Assembly (NCBI GenBank): GCA_020002185.1
Contig: CM034543.1
Coordinates: forward strand, 4,228,667-4,292,666
DNA length: 64,000 nucleotides
From: Paraescarpia echinospica
Taxonomy: Eukaryota; Annelida; Polychaeta; Sabellida; Siboglinidae
Direction of reading: 5' to 3'
The translations under genes were made by a program, and so were the position numbers. This document shows positions 21,481-36,000 of the stretch, piece after piece (position 1 is the first letter of the stretch; every line of letters starts with the position of its first letter). The notes below the pieces were generated by a model, which was not told where the DNA came from, made no database searches, and saw only the letters and a list, made by a program, of their open reading frames with translations.

Positions 21481-21782
21481 CTTTGCAGTAAATTCTTTTT
21501 AATAATTAATTAATGTTAAATATTGTACTTAATATATAGTACTAGCTAGAGTTGTATTGCAGAGTCGTAGTCTTAGAACCGGTACAGTCAGATACATGAA
21601 GTTCAACTCAGGTTAAACATTTATAACATACAGAGATAGACAACTCAACATCTACAAATTAGTTCCAGATCAAGGAAGCTGTGTAGGTGGAATGATTAAC
21701 TAACCGCAAGTTCATTAACATAATTTACAAATAAGGGAAACGTTGTGTTCTGTCCGAGTGGTCAGAGATAAGCTGACCATAT

Positions 21783-22990
21783 ATAATATAATATAATGTT
21801 TTTATTTCAGACATAAGTCCGTATGTACATACAATACAAGTAAATAAAACAAATAAAATCCAAAGATATAGACACACACGAATTAAAAATAGATGGTTAA
21901 TAAATATATACATATATATATATAATGTGCGTTCAACTTTAAGTATACAATTGGGTAGTCCAATATTTAAACTTCTAAAATGTATATCAGTATAAAAATT
22001 ATTCACAAAAAGTGGATTTTCAGACTGTTGAAGACAACATAATAAGCTATATATGGATGAACGCATACACTCATAAAAAATGTAACGCAGTTTGTAATAA
22101 ACATAAAACTTGCACTGCAGCGTGATGACAAATTATGTAATATTCTAAAACTGTTGTTATAGGCAACAGTATTAGAAATAGGGAAGTTTTAATGGTAGAG
22201 CTGCAAAGGCCATACTTTGCACAACAATCTGTTAGTTTTCTCAACCCAGAAACACTAGGTGACAAAATACAGAGATCATATGCATACATCAAATGATTCA
22301 TTATGGTGCCTGCATAAAAACATCCAATTTGTAATTTGTTAAGATTTGCACTTAAGCCGTCCAAGTACACATTAAAAAGGTGGGGAGAAAGGATTCCACT
22401 TCGTTTAACACCATTTGAGACAGTAAAACATCTAGAAAAGCTCTGACACAATCTGACAGTGAATTTCTGGGTACTACACCAGTGATACAGAATGCGCACA
22501 ATAAAAGCAGGACAGCCACGGTCAGTTAGTTTAGTGAATAGCTTGCTATGGTTCACTTTACTTTGTCGAAGGCCTTGGAGGCATCTAACATAGTGACATA
22601 CATAGAAATATGAGCATCTCAGTTGAGTGATGTTTTTTAAATCCAAGAAAATGAAGAAAATGCAAGCCCTTGATATTATTAAAGATTCAAATAATTTACT
22701 AGCAATTGTTGCAAGAGCAATGGTCTGTAGTTATTGTTATTACACAAATCACCAGCTTTGTTTTTAAATATTGGAGCTAGTATTGTAACCATCATAGCAT
22801 CAAGTAAAAACCCATGAATTAACAAGCTGCTGAATAGCAATGACATATAAACATGAAGTTTTTCATTAGCATACTTAAAATGTTCATTTCTTATACAGTC
22901 ATAACCAGGAGCTTTTCCTGTAGGCATCGCCTGAATGATTCCGTATTTCTTTAGCATGAACCATCATTTGATTGTTAAACTGCATATTGC
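21783..22990 (-). mobile_element. Non-LTR retrotransposon, RT region and 3' end
   Basis: The minus strand encodes TGKAPGYDCIRNEHFKYA, AMMVTILAPIFKNKAGD with NNYRPLLLQQ (22957-22679), SKVNHSKLFTKL, VSNGVKRSGILSPHLFNVYL and HLMYAYDLCILSPS (22646-22071). The catalytic YADD box is YAYD here, so the enzyme is dead. Other family copies in this window read SKAFD-like sequence where this one is interrupted. The 3' end is at about 21783-21835, a short UTR ending GACTTATGTCTGAAATAAAA then (ATT)n-like. The left side of the assembly gap cuts its 5' part. Confidence 0.85.
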
Positions 22991-23000
22991 TGCAATACAT

Positions 23001-24000
23001 NNNNNNNNNNNNNNNNNNNNNNNNNNNNNNNNNNNNNNNNNNNNNNNNNNNNNNNNNNNNNNNNNNNNNNNNNNNNNNNNNNNNNNNNNNNNNNNNNNNN
23101 NNNNNNNNNNNNNNNNNNNNNNNNNNNNNNNNNNNNNNNNNNNNNNNNNNNNNNNNNNNNNNNNNNNNNNNNNNNNNNNNNNNNNNNNNNNNNNNNNNNN
23201 NNNNNNNNNNNNNNNNNNNNNNNNNNNNNNNNNNNNNNNNNNNNNNNNNNNNNNNNNNNNNNNNNNNNNNNNNNNNNNNNNNNNNNNNNNNNNNNNNNNN
23301 NNNNNNNNNNNNNNNNNNNNNNNNNNNNNNNNNNNNNNNNNNNNNNNNNNNNNNNNNNNNNNNNNNNNNNNNNNNNNNNNNNNNNNNNNNNNNNNNNNNN
23401 NNNNNNNNNNNNNNNNNNNNNNNNNNNNNNNNNNNNNNNNNNNNNNNNNNNNNNNNNNNNNNNNNNNNNNNNNNNNNNNNNNNNNNNNNNNNNNNNNNNN
23501 NNNNNNNNNNNNNNNNNNNNNNNNNNNNNNNNNNNNNNNNNNNNNNNNNNNNNNNNNNNNNNNNNNNNNNNNNNNNNNNNNNNNNNNNNNNNNNNNNNNN
23601 NNNNNNNNNNNNNNNNNNNNNNNNNNNNNNNNNNNNNNNNNNNNNNNNNNNNNNNNNNNNNNNNNNNNNNNNNNNNNNNNNNNNNNNNNNNNNNNNNNNN
23701 NNNNNNNNNNNNNNNNNNNNNNNNNNNNNNNNNNNNNNNNNNNNNNNNNNNNNNNNNNNNNNNNNNNNNNNNNNNNNNNNNNNNNNNNNNNNNNNNNNNN
23801 NNNNNNNNNNNNNNNNNNNNNNNNNNNNNNNNNNNNNNNNNNNNNNNNNNNNNNNNNNNNNNNNNNNNNNNNNNNNNNNNNNNNNNNNNNNNNNNNNNNN
23901 NNNNNNNNNNNNNNNNNNNNNNNNNNNNNNNNNNNNNNNNNNNNNNNNNNNNNNNNNNNNNNNNNNNNNNNNNNNNNNNNNNNNNNNNNNNNNNNNNNNN
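23001..24000. other. Assembly gap, exactly 1000 N
   Basis: A run of exactly 1000 N, the usual placeholder for a gap of unknown length. It has LINE sequence on its left and satellite repeats on its right, so the array's left edge and real length are not known. Confidence 0.99.
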
Positions 24001-27000
24001 AACAATCATGATCGGACGGTTAATAATTGAGATTTCCAATACTTGTTCTTCAAGAATCATGATCGGACGGTTAATCATTGATATTTCCAGTACTTGTTCT
24101 TCCACAATCATGATTGGACGGTTAATCATTGATATTTAAAGTACTTGTTCTTCCACAATCATGATCGGACGGTTTATCATTGAGATTTCCAGTACTTTTT
24201 CTTCCACAATCATGATCGGACGGTTTATCATTGAGATTTCCAGTACTTGTTCTTCAACAATCATGATCGGACGGTTAATCATTGAGATTTCCAGTACTTG
24301 TTCTTCAACAATCATGATCGGTCGGTTAATCATTGATATTTCCAGTACTTGTTCTTCCACAATCATGATCGGACGGTTAATCATTTATATTTCCAGTACT
24401 TGTTCTTCAACAATCATGATCGGTCGGTTAATCATTGATATTTCCAGTACTTGTTCTTCCACAATCATGATTGGACGGTTAATCATTGAGATTTCCAGTA
24501 CTTGTTCTTCAACAATTATGATCGGACGGTTAATCATTGAGATTTCCAGTACATGTTCTTCCACAATCACGATTTGTCGGTTAATCATTGAGATTTCCAG
24601 TACTTGTTCTTCAACAATTATGATCGGACGGATAATCATTGAGATTTCCAGTACTTGTTCTTCCACAATCATGATTGGTCGGTTAATCATTGAGATTTCC
24701 AGTACTTGTTCTTCCACAATCATGATTGGTCGGTTAATCATTGATATTTCCAGTACTTGTTCTTCAACAATCTTGATCGGATGGTTAATCATTGATATTT
24801 CCAGTACTTGTTCTTCAACAATCATGATCGGACGGTTAATCATTGATATTTCCAGTAATTGTTCTTCAACAATCATGGTCGGTCGGTTAGTCATTGATAT
24901 TTCAAGTACTTGTTCTTCAACAATCATGATCGGACGGTTAATCGTTGAGATTTCCAGTACTTGTTCTTCAACAATCATGATTGGACGGTTAATCATTGAG
25001 ATTTCCAATACTTGTTCTTCCACAATCATGATTGGTCGGTTAATCATTGATATTTCCAGTACTTGTTCTTCAACAATCTTGATCGGACGGTTAATCATTG
25101 AGATTTCCAGTACTTGTTCTTCCACAATCATGATCGGACGGTTAATCATTGATATTTCCAGTACTTGTTCTTCAACAATCATGGTCGGTCGGTTAGTCAT
25201 TGATATTTCCAGTACTTGTTCTTCAACAATCATGATCGGACGGTTAATCATTGAGATTTCCAGTACTTGTTCTTCAACAATCATGATCGGACGGTTAATA
25301 ATTGAGATTTCCAGTACTTGTTCTTCAAGAATCATGATCGGACGGTTAATCATTGATATTTCCAGTACTTGTTCTTCCACAATCATGATTGGACAGTTAA
25401 TCATTGATATTTCCAGTACTTGTTCTTCCACAATCATGATCGGACGGTTTATCATTGAGATTTCCAATACTTGTTCTTCCACAATCATGATCGGACGGTT
25501 TATCATTGAGATTTCCAGTACTTGTTCTTCCACAATCATGATCGGTCGGTTAATCATTGATATTTCCAGTACTTGTTCTTCCACAATCATGATCGGACGG
25601 TTAATCATTGATATTTCCAGTACTTGTTCTTTAACAATTATGATCGGACGGTTAATCATTGAGATTTCCAGTACTTGTTCTTCAACAATCATGATCGGTC
25701 GGTTAATCATTGATATTTCCAGTACTTGTTCTTCCACAATCATGATCGGACGGTTTATTATTGAGATTTCCAGTACTTGTTCTTCCACAATCATGATTGG
25801 ACGGTTTATCATTGAGATTTCCAGTACTTGTTCTTCCACAATCATGATCGGTCGGTTAATCATTGATATTTCCAGTACTTGTTCTTCCACAATGATGATC
25901 GGACGGTTAATCATTGATATTTCCAGTACTTGTTCTTCAATAATTATAATCGGACGTTTAATCATTGAGATTTCCAGTACTTGTTCTTCAACAATCATGA
26001 TCGGTCGGTTAATCATTGATATTTCCAATACTTGTTCTTCCACAATCATGATCGGACGGTTAATCATTTATATTTCCAGTACTTGTTCTTCAACAATCAT
26101 GATCGGTCGGTTAATCATTGATATTTCCAGTACTTGTTCTTCCACAATCATGATTGGACGGTTAATCATTGAGATTTCCAGTACTTGTTCTTCAACAATT
26201 ATGATCGGACGGTTAATCATTGAGATTTCCAGTACTTGTTCTTCCACAATCATGATTGGTCGGTTAATCATTGAGATTTCCAGTACTTGTTCTTCAACAA
26301 TCATGATCGGACGGTTAATCATTGATATTTCCAGTAATTGTTCTTCAACAATCATGGTTGGTCGGTTAATCATTGATATTTCCAGGACTTGTTCTTCAAC
26401 AATGATGATCGGACGGTTAATCGTTGAGATTTCCAGTACTTGTTCTTCCACAATCATGATTGGTCGGTTAATCATTGATATTTCCAGTACTTGTTCTTCA
26501 ACAATCTTGATCGGACGGTTAATCATTGAGATTTCCAGTACTTGTTCTTCCACAATCATGATCGGACGGTTAATCATTGATATTTCCAGTACTTGTTCTT
26601 CCACAATCATGATTGGTCGGTTAATCATTGATATTTCCAGTACTTGTTCTTCAACAATCATGATCGGACGGTTAATCATTGATATTTCCAGTACTTGTTC
26701 TTCAACAATCATGGTCGGTCGGTTAATCATTGATATTTCCAGTACTTGTTCTTCAACAATCATGATCGGTCGGTTAATCATTGATATGTCCAGTACTTGT
26801 TCTTCGACAATCATGATCGGACGGTTAATAATTGAGATTTCCAGTACTTGTTCTTCAAGAATCATGATCGGACGGTTAATCATTGATATTTCCAGTACTT
26901 GTTCTTCCACAATCATGATTGGACGGTTAGTCATTGATATTTCCAGTACTTGTTCTTCCACAATCATGATTGGACGGTTAATCATTGAGATTTCCAGTAC

Positions 27001-30000
27001 TTGTTCTTCAACAATTATGATCGGACGGTTAATCATTGAGATTTCCAGTACATGTTCTTCCACAATCATGATTGGTCGGTTAATCATTGAGATTTCCAGT
27101 ACTTGTTCTTCAACAATTATGATCGGACGGTTAATCATTGAGATTTCCAGTACTTGTTCTTCCACAATCATGATTGGTCGGTTAATCATTGAGATTTCCA
27201 GTACTTGTTCTTCCACAATCATGATTGGTCGGTTAATCATTGATATTTCCAGTACTTGTTCTTCAACAATCTTGATCGGATGGTTAATCATTGATATTTC
27301 CAGTACTTGTTCTTCAACAATCATGATCGGACGGTTAATCATTGATATTTCCAGTAATTGTTCTTCAACAATCATGGTCGGTCGGTTAATCATTGATATT
27401 TCCAGTACTTGTTCTTCAACAATCATGATCTGACGGTTAATCGTTGAGATTTCCAGTACTTGTTCTTCAACAATCATGATTGGACGGTTAATCATTGAGA
27501 TTTCCAGTACTTGTTCTTCCACAATCATGATTGGTCGGTTAATCATTGATATTTCCAGTACTTGTTCTTCAACAATCTTGATCGGACGGTTAATCATTGA
27601 GATTTCCAGTACTTGTTCTTCCACAATCATGATCGGACGGTTAATCATTGATATTTCCAGTACTTGTTCTTCAACAATCGTGGTCGGTCGGTTAGTCATT
27701 GATATTTCCAGTACTTGTTCTTCCACAATCATGATCGGACGGTTAATCATTGAGATTTCCAGTACTTGTTCTTCAACAATCATGATCGGACGGTTAATAA
27801 TTGAGATTTCCAGTACTTGTTCTTCAAGAATCATGATCGGACGGTTAATCATTGATATTTCCAGTACTTGTTCTTCCACAATCATGATTGGACGGTTAAT
27901 CATTGATATTTCCAGTACTTGTTCTTCCACAATCATGATCGGACGGTTTATCATTGAGATTTCCAGTACTTGTTCTTCCACAATCATGATCGGACGGTTT
28001 ATCATTGAGATTTCCAGTACTTGTTCTTCCACAATCATGATCGGTCGGTTAATCATTAATATTTCCAGTACCTGTTCTTCCACAATCATGATCGGACGGT
28101 TAAACATTGATATTTCCAGTACTTGTTCTTCAACAATTATGATCGGACGGTTAATCATTGAGATTTCCAGTACTTGTTCTTCAACAATCATGATCGGTCG
28201 GTTAATCATTGATATTTCCAGTACTTGTTCTTCCACAATCATGATCGGACGGTTTATTATTGAGATTTCCAGTACTTGTTCTTCCACAATCATGATCGGA
28301 CGGTTTATCATTGAGATTTCCAGTACTTGTTCTTCCACAATCATGATCGGTCGGTTAATCATTGATATTTCCTGTACTTGTTCTTCCACAATCATGATCG
28401 GACGGTTAATCATTGATATTTCCAGTACTTGTTCTTCAATAATTATGATCGGACGGTTAATCATTGAGATTTCCAGTACTTGTTCTTCAACAATCATGAT
28501 CGGTCGGTTAATCATTGATATTTCCAATACTTGTTCTTCCACAATCATGATCGGACGGTTAATCATTTATATTTCCAGTACTTGTTCTTCCACAATCATG
28601 ATCGGACGGTTAATCATTGATATTTACAGTACTTGTTCTTCAACAATCATGATTGGACGGTTAATCATTGAGATTTCCCGTACTTGTTCTTCAACAATCA
28701 TGATCGGACGGTTAATCATTGATATTTCCAGTACTTCTTCTTCAACAATCATGATTGGTCGGTTAATCATTGATATTTCCAGTACTTGTTCTTCAACAAT
28801 CATGATCGGTCGGTTAATCATTGATATTTCCAGTACTTGTTCTTCCACAATCATGATCGGACAGTTAATCATTGATATTTCCAGTACTTGTTCTTCAACA
28901 ATCATGATCGGACGGTTAATCAATGAAATTTCCAGTACTTGTTCTTCAAGATCATGATTGGACGGTTAATAATTGATATTTCAAGTACTTGTTCTTCAAC
29001 AATCATGATCGGTCGGTTAATCATTGATATTTCCAGTACTTTTTCTTCCACAATCATGATCGGACAGTTAATCATTGATATTTCCAGTACTTGTTCTTCA
29101 ACAATAATGACAGGACGGTTAATCATTGAGATTTCCAGTACTTGTTCTCCAAGAATCATGATTGGACGGTTAATCATTGATATTTCCAGTACTTGTTCTT
29201 CCACAATCATGATCGGACAGTTAATCATTGATATTTCCAGTACTTGTTCTTCAACAATCATGATCGGACGGTTAATAATTGAGATTTCCAATACTTGTTC
29301 TTCAAGAATCATGATCGGACGGTTAATCATTGATATTTCCAGTACTTGTTCTTCCACAATCATGATTGGACAGTTAATCATTGATATTTCCAGTACTTGT
29401 TCTTCCACAATCATGATCGGACGGTTTATCATTGAGATTTCCAGTACTTTTTCTTCCACAATCATGATGGGACGGTTTATCATTGAGATTTCCAGTACTT
29501 GTTCTTCCACAATCATGATCGGACGGTTAATCATTGAGATTTCCAGTACTTGTTCTTCAACAATCATGATCGGACGGTTAATCATTGATATTTCCAGTAC
29601 TTGTTCTTCCACAATCATGATCGGACGGTTAATCATTTATATTTCCAGTACTTGTTCTTCAACAATCATGATCGGTCGGTTAATCATTGATATTTCCAGT
29701 ACTTGTTCTTCCACAATCATGATTGGACGGTTAATCATTGAGATTTCCAGTACTTGTTCTTCAACAATTATGATCGGACGGTTAATCATTGAGATTTCCA
29801 GTACATGTTCTTCCACAATCATGATTTGTCGGTTAATCATTGAGATTTCCAGTACTTGTTCTTCAACAATTATGATCGGACGGTTAATCATTGAGATTTC
29901 CAGTACTTGTTCTTCAAGAATCATGATCGGACGGTTAATCATTGATATTTCCAGTACTTGTTCTTCCACAATCATGATTGGACGGTTAATCATTGATATT

Positions 30001-33000
30001 TCCAGTACTTGTTCTTCCACAATCAAGATCGGACGGTTTATCATTGAGATTTCCAGTACTTTTTCTTCCACAATCATGATCGGACGGTTTATCATTGAGA
30101 TTTCCAGTACTTGTTCTTCAACAATCATGATCGGACGGTTAATCATTGAGATTTCCAGTACTTGTTCTTCAACAATCATGATCGGTCGGTTAATCATTGA
30201 TATTTCCAGTACTTGTTCTTCCACAATCATGATCGGACGGTTAATCATTTATATTTCCAGTACTTGTTCTTCAACAATCATGATCGGTCGGTTAATCATT
30301 GATATTTCCAGTACTTGTTCTTCCACAATCATGATTGGACGGTTAATCATTGAGATTTCCAGTACTTGTTCTTCAACAATTATGATCGGACGGTTAATCA
30401 TTGAGATTTCCAGTACTTGTTCTTCCACAATCATGATTGTTCGGTTAATCATTGATATTTCCAGTACTTGTTCTTCAACAATTATGATCGGACGGTTAAT
30501 CATTGAGATTTCCAGTACTTGTTCTTCCACAAACATGATTGGTCGGTTAATCATTGAGATTTCCAGTACTTGTTCTTCAACAATTATGATTGGACGGTTA
30601 ATCATTGAGATTTCCAGTACTTGTTCTTCCACAATCATGATTGGTCGGTTAATCATTGATATTTCCAGTACTTGTTCTTCAAGATCATGATTGGTCGGTT
30701 AATCATTGATATTTCCAGTACTTGTTCTTCAACAATCTTGATCGGACTGTTAATCATTGATATTTACAGTACTTGTTCTTCAACAATCATGGTCGGTCGG
30801 TTAATCATTGATATTTCCAGTACTTGTTCTTCAACAATCATGATCGGACGTTAATCATTGAGATTTCCAGTACTTGTTCTTCAACAATCATGATTGGACG
30901 GTTAATCATTGAGATTCCCAGTACTTGTTCTTCCACAATCATGGTTGGTCGGTTAATCATTGATATTTCCAGTACTTGTTCTTCAACAATCTTGATCGGA
31001 CGTTTAATCATTGAGATTTCCAGTACTTGTTCTTCCACAATCATGATCGGACGGTTAATCATTGAGATTTCCAGTACTTGTTCTCCAAGAATCATGATTG
31101 GACGGTTAATCATTGATATTTCCAGTACTTGTTCTTCCACAATCATGATCGGACAGTTAATCATTGATATTTCCAGTACTTGTTCTTCAACAATCATGAT
31201 CGGACGGTTAATAATTGAGATTTCCAATACTTGTTCTTCAAGAATCATGATCGGACGGTTAATCATTGATATTTCCAGTACTTGTTCTTCCACAATCATG
31301 ATTGGACGGTTAATCATTGATATTTCCAGTACTTGTTCTTCCACAATCATGATCGGACGGTTTATCATTGAGATTTCCAGTACTTGTTCTTCCACAATCA
31401 TGATCGGACGGTTTATCATTGAGATTTCCAGTACTTGTTCTTCCACAATCATGATCGGACGGTTAATCATTGAGATTTCCAGTACTTGTTCTTCAACAAT
31501 CATGATCGGTCGGTTAATCATTGATATTTCCAGTACTTGTTCTTCCACAATCATGATCGGACGGTTTATCATTGAGATTTCCAGTACTTTTTCTTCCACA
31601 ATCATGATCGGACGGTTTATCATTGAGATTTCCAGTACTTGTTCTTCCACAATCATGATCGGACGGTTAATCATTGAGATTTCCAGTACTTGTTCTTCAA
31701 CAATCATGATCGGACGGTTAATCATTGATATTTCCAGTACTTGTTCTTCAACAATCATGATTGGACAGTTAATCATTGAGATTTCCAGTACTTGTTCTTC
31801 ACCAATCATGATCGGTCGGTTAATCATTGATATTTCCAGTACTTGTTCTTCCACATTTATGATCGGACGGTTAATCATTTATATTTCCAGTACTTGTTCT
31901 TCAACAATCATGATCGGTCGGTTAATCATTGATATTTCCAGTACTTGTTCTTCCACAACCATGCTTGGACGGTTAATCATTGATATTTCCAGTACTTGTT
32001 CTTCCACAATCATGATCGGTCGGTTAATCATTGATATTTCCAGTACCTGTTCTTCCACAATCATGAACTGTCGGTTAATCATTGAAATTTCCAGTAATTG
32101 TACTTCCACAATCATGATCTGTCGGTTAATCATTGATATTTCCAGTACTTGTTCTTCCACAATCATGATTGGACGGTTAATCATTGAGATTTCCAGTACT
32201 TGTCCTTCCACAATCATGATTGGTCGGTTAGTCATTGATATTTCCAGTACTTGTTCTTCCACAATCATGATTGGACGGTTAGTCATTGAGATTTCCAGTA
32301 CTTGTTCTTCCACAATCATGATTGGTCGGTTAATCATTGATATTTCCAGTACTTGTTCTTCAACAATCATGATCGGACGGTTAATCATTGATATTTCTAG
32401 TACTTGTTCTTCCACAATCATGATTGGACGGTTAATCATTGATATTTCCAGTACTTGTTCTTCCACAATCATGATCGGACGGTTTATCATTGAGATTTCC
32501 AGTACTTTTTCTTCCACAATCATGATCGGACGGTTTATCATTGAGATTTCCAGTACTTGTTCTTCCACAATCATGATCGGACGGTTAATCATTGAGATTT
32601 CCAGTACTTGTTCTCCAAGAATCATGATTGGACGGTTAATCATTGATATTTCCAGTACTTGTTCTTCCACAATCATGATCGGACAGTTAATCATTGATAT
32701 TTCCAGTACTTGTTCTTCAACAATCATGATCGGACGGTTAATAATTGAGATTTCCAATACTTGTTCTTCAAGAATCATGATCGGACGGTTAATCATTGAT
32801 ATTTCCAGTACTTGTTCTTCCACAATCATGATTGGACGGTTAATCATTGATATTTCCAGTACTTGTTCTTCCACAATCATGATCGGACGGTTTATCATTG
32901 AGATTTCCAGTACTTTTTCTTCCACAATCATGATCGGACGGTTTATCATTGAGATTTCCAGTACTTGTTCTTCCACAATCATGATCGGACGGTTAATCAT

Positions 33001-36000
33001 TGAGATTTCCAGTACTTGTTCTTCAACAATCATGATCGGTCGGTTAATCATTGATATTTCCAGTACTTGTTCTTCCACAATCATGATCGGACGGTTAATC
33101 ATTTATATTTCCAGTACTTGTTCTTCAACAATCATGATCGGACGGTTAATCATTGAGATTTCCAGTACTTGTTCTTCAACAATCATGATCGGTCGGTTAA
33201 TCATTGATATTTCCAGTACTTGTTCTTCCACAATCATGATCGGACGGTTAATCATTTATATTTCCAGTACTTGTTCTTCAACAATCATGATCGGTCGGTT
33301 AATCATTGATATTTCCAGTACTTGTTCTTCCACAATCATGATTGGACGGATAATCATTGAGATTTCCAGTACTTGTTCTTCAACAATTATGATCGGACGG
33401 TTAATCATTGAGATTTCCAGTACTTGTTCTTCCACAATCATGATTGTTCGGTTAATCATTGATATTTCCAGTACTTGTTCTTCAACAATTATGATCGGAC
33501 GGTTAATCATTGAGATTTCCAGTACTTGTTCTTCCACAAACATGATTGGTCGGTTAATCATTGAGATTTCCAGTACTTGTTCTTCAACAATTATGATTGG
33601 ACGGTTAATCATTGAGATTTCCAATACTTGTTCTTCCACAATCATGATTGGTCGGTTAATCATTTATATTTCCAGTACTTGTTCTTCAAGATCATGATTG
33701 GTCGGTTAATCATTGATATTTCCAGTACTTGTTCTTCAACAATCTTGATCGGCTGTTAATCATTGAGTATCAACAATCATGATCGGACGGTTAATCATTG
33801 ATATTTCCAGTCTTCAACAATCATGGTCGGTCGGTTAATCATTGATATTTCCAGTACTTGTTCTTCAACAATCATGATCGGACGTTAATCATTGAGATTT
33901 CCAGTACTTGTTCTTCAACAATCATGATTGGACGGTTAATCATTGAGATTCCCAGTACTTGTTCTTCCACAATCATGGTTGGTCGGTTAATCATTGATAT
34001 TTCCAGTACTTGTTCTTCAACAATCTTGATCGGACGGTTAATCATTGAGATTTCCAGTACTTGTTCTTCCACAATCATGATCGGACGGTTAATCATTGAG
34101 ATTTCCAGTACTTGTTCTTCCACAATCATGATTGGTCGGTTAATCATTGATATTTCCAGTACTTGTTCTTCAACAATCATGATCGGACGGTTAATCATTG
34201 ATATTTCCAGTACTTGTTCTTCAAAAATCATGGTCGGTCGGTTAATCATTGATATTTCCAGTACTTGTTCTTCAACAATCATGATCGGACGGTTAATCAT
34301 TGAGATTTCCAGTACTTGCTCTTCAACAATCATGATTGGACGGCTAATCATTGAGATTTCCAGTACTTGTTCTTCCACAATCATGATTGGTCGGTTAATC
34401 ATTGATATTTCCAGTACTTGTTCTTCAACAATCTTGATCGGACGGTTAATCATTGATATTTCCAGTACTTGTTCTTCAACAATCATGATTGGACGGTTAA
34501 TCATTGAGATTTCCAGTACTTGTTCTTCAACAATCATGATCGGACGGTTAATCATTGATATTTCCAGTACTTGTTCTTCAACAATCATGATTGGACGGTT
34601 AATCATTGAGATTTCCAGTACTTGTTCTTCAACAATCATGATCGGTCGGTTAATCATTGATATTTCCAGTACTTGTTCTTCCACATTTATGATCGGACGG
34701 TTAATCATTTATATTTCCAGTACTTGTTCTTCAACAATCATGATCGGTCGGTTAATCATTGATATTTCCAGTACTTGTTCTTCCACAACCATGCTTGGAC
34801 GGTTAATCATTGATATTTCCAGTACTTGTTCTTCCACAATCATGATCGGTCGGTTAATCATTGATATTTCCAGTACCTGTTCTTCCACAATCATGAACTG
34901 TCGGTTAATCATTGAAATTTCCAGTAATTGTACTTCCACAATCATGATCTGTCGGTTAATCATTGATATTTCCAGTACTTGTTCTTCCACAATCATGATT
35001 GGACGGTTAATCATTGAGATTTCCAGTACTTGTTCTTCCACAATCATGATTGGTCGGTTAGTCATTGATATTTCCAGTACTTGTTCTTCCACAATCATGA
35101 TTGGACGGTTAATCATTGAGATTTCCAGTACTTGTTCTTCCACAATCATGATTGGTCGGTTAATCATTGATATTTCCAGTACTTGTTCTTCAACAATCAT
35201 GATCGGACGGTTAATCATTGATATTTCTAGTACTTGTTCTTCCACAATCATGATTGGACGGTTAATCATTGATATTTCCAGTACTTGTTCTTCAACAATC
35301 ATGATCGGACGGTTAATAATTGAGATTTCCAATACTTGTTCTTCAAGAATCATGATCGGACGGTTAATCATTGATATTTCCAGTACTTGTTCTTCCACAA
35401 TCATGATTGGACGGTTAATCATTGATATTTCCAGTACTTGTTCTTCCACAATCATGATCGGACGGTTTATCATTGAGATTTCCAGTACTTTTTCTTCCAC
35501 AATCATGATCGGACGGTTTATCATTGAGATTTCCAGTACTTGTTCTTCCACAATCATGATCGGACGGTTAATCATTGAGATTTCCAGTACTTGTTCTTCA
35601 ACAATCATGATCGGTCGGTTAATCATTGATATTTCCAGTACTTGTTCTTCCACAATCATGATCGGACGGTTAATCATTTATATTTCCAGTACATGTTCTT
35701 CAACAATCATGATCGGTCGGTTAATCATTGATATTTCCAGTACTTGTTCTTCCACAATCATGACTGGACGGTTATTCATTGAGATTTCCAGTACTTGTTC
35801 TTCAACAATTATGATCGGACGGTTAATCATTGAGATTTCCAGTACATGTTCTTCCACAATCACGATTTGTCGGTTAATCATTGAGATTTCCAGTACTTGT
35901 TCTTCAACAATTATGATCGGACGGTTAATCATTGAGATTTCCAGTACTTGTTCTTCCACAATCATGATTGGTCGGTTAATCATTGAGATTTCCAGTACTT

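Noticed and set aside
22899..24129. Frames spanning the N run
   Set aside because: Consist almost entirely of unknown bases.
24161..27433. 1090-codon and similar giant frames as protein-coding genes
   Set aside because: Open only because the 51-bp unit is a multiple of three and lacks stops in two frames; kept as a finding on selection, not as a gene call.
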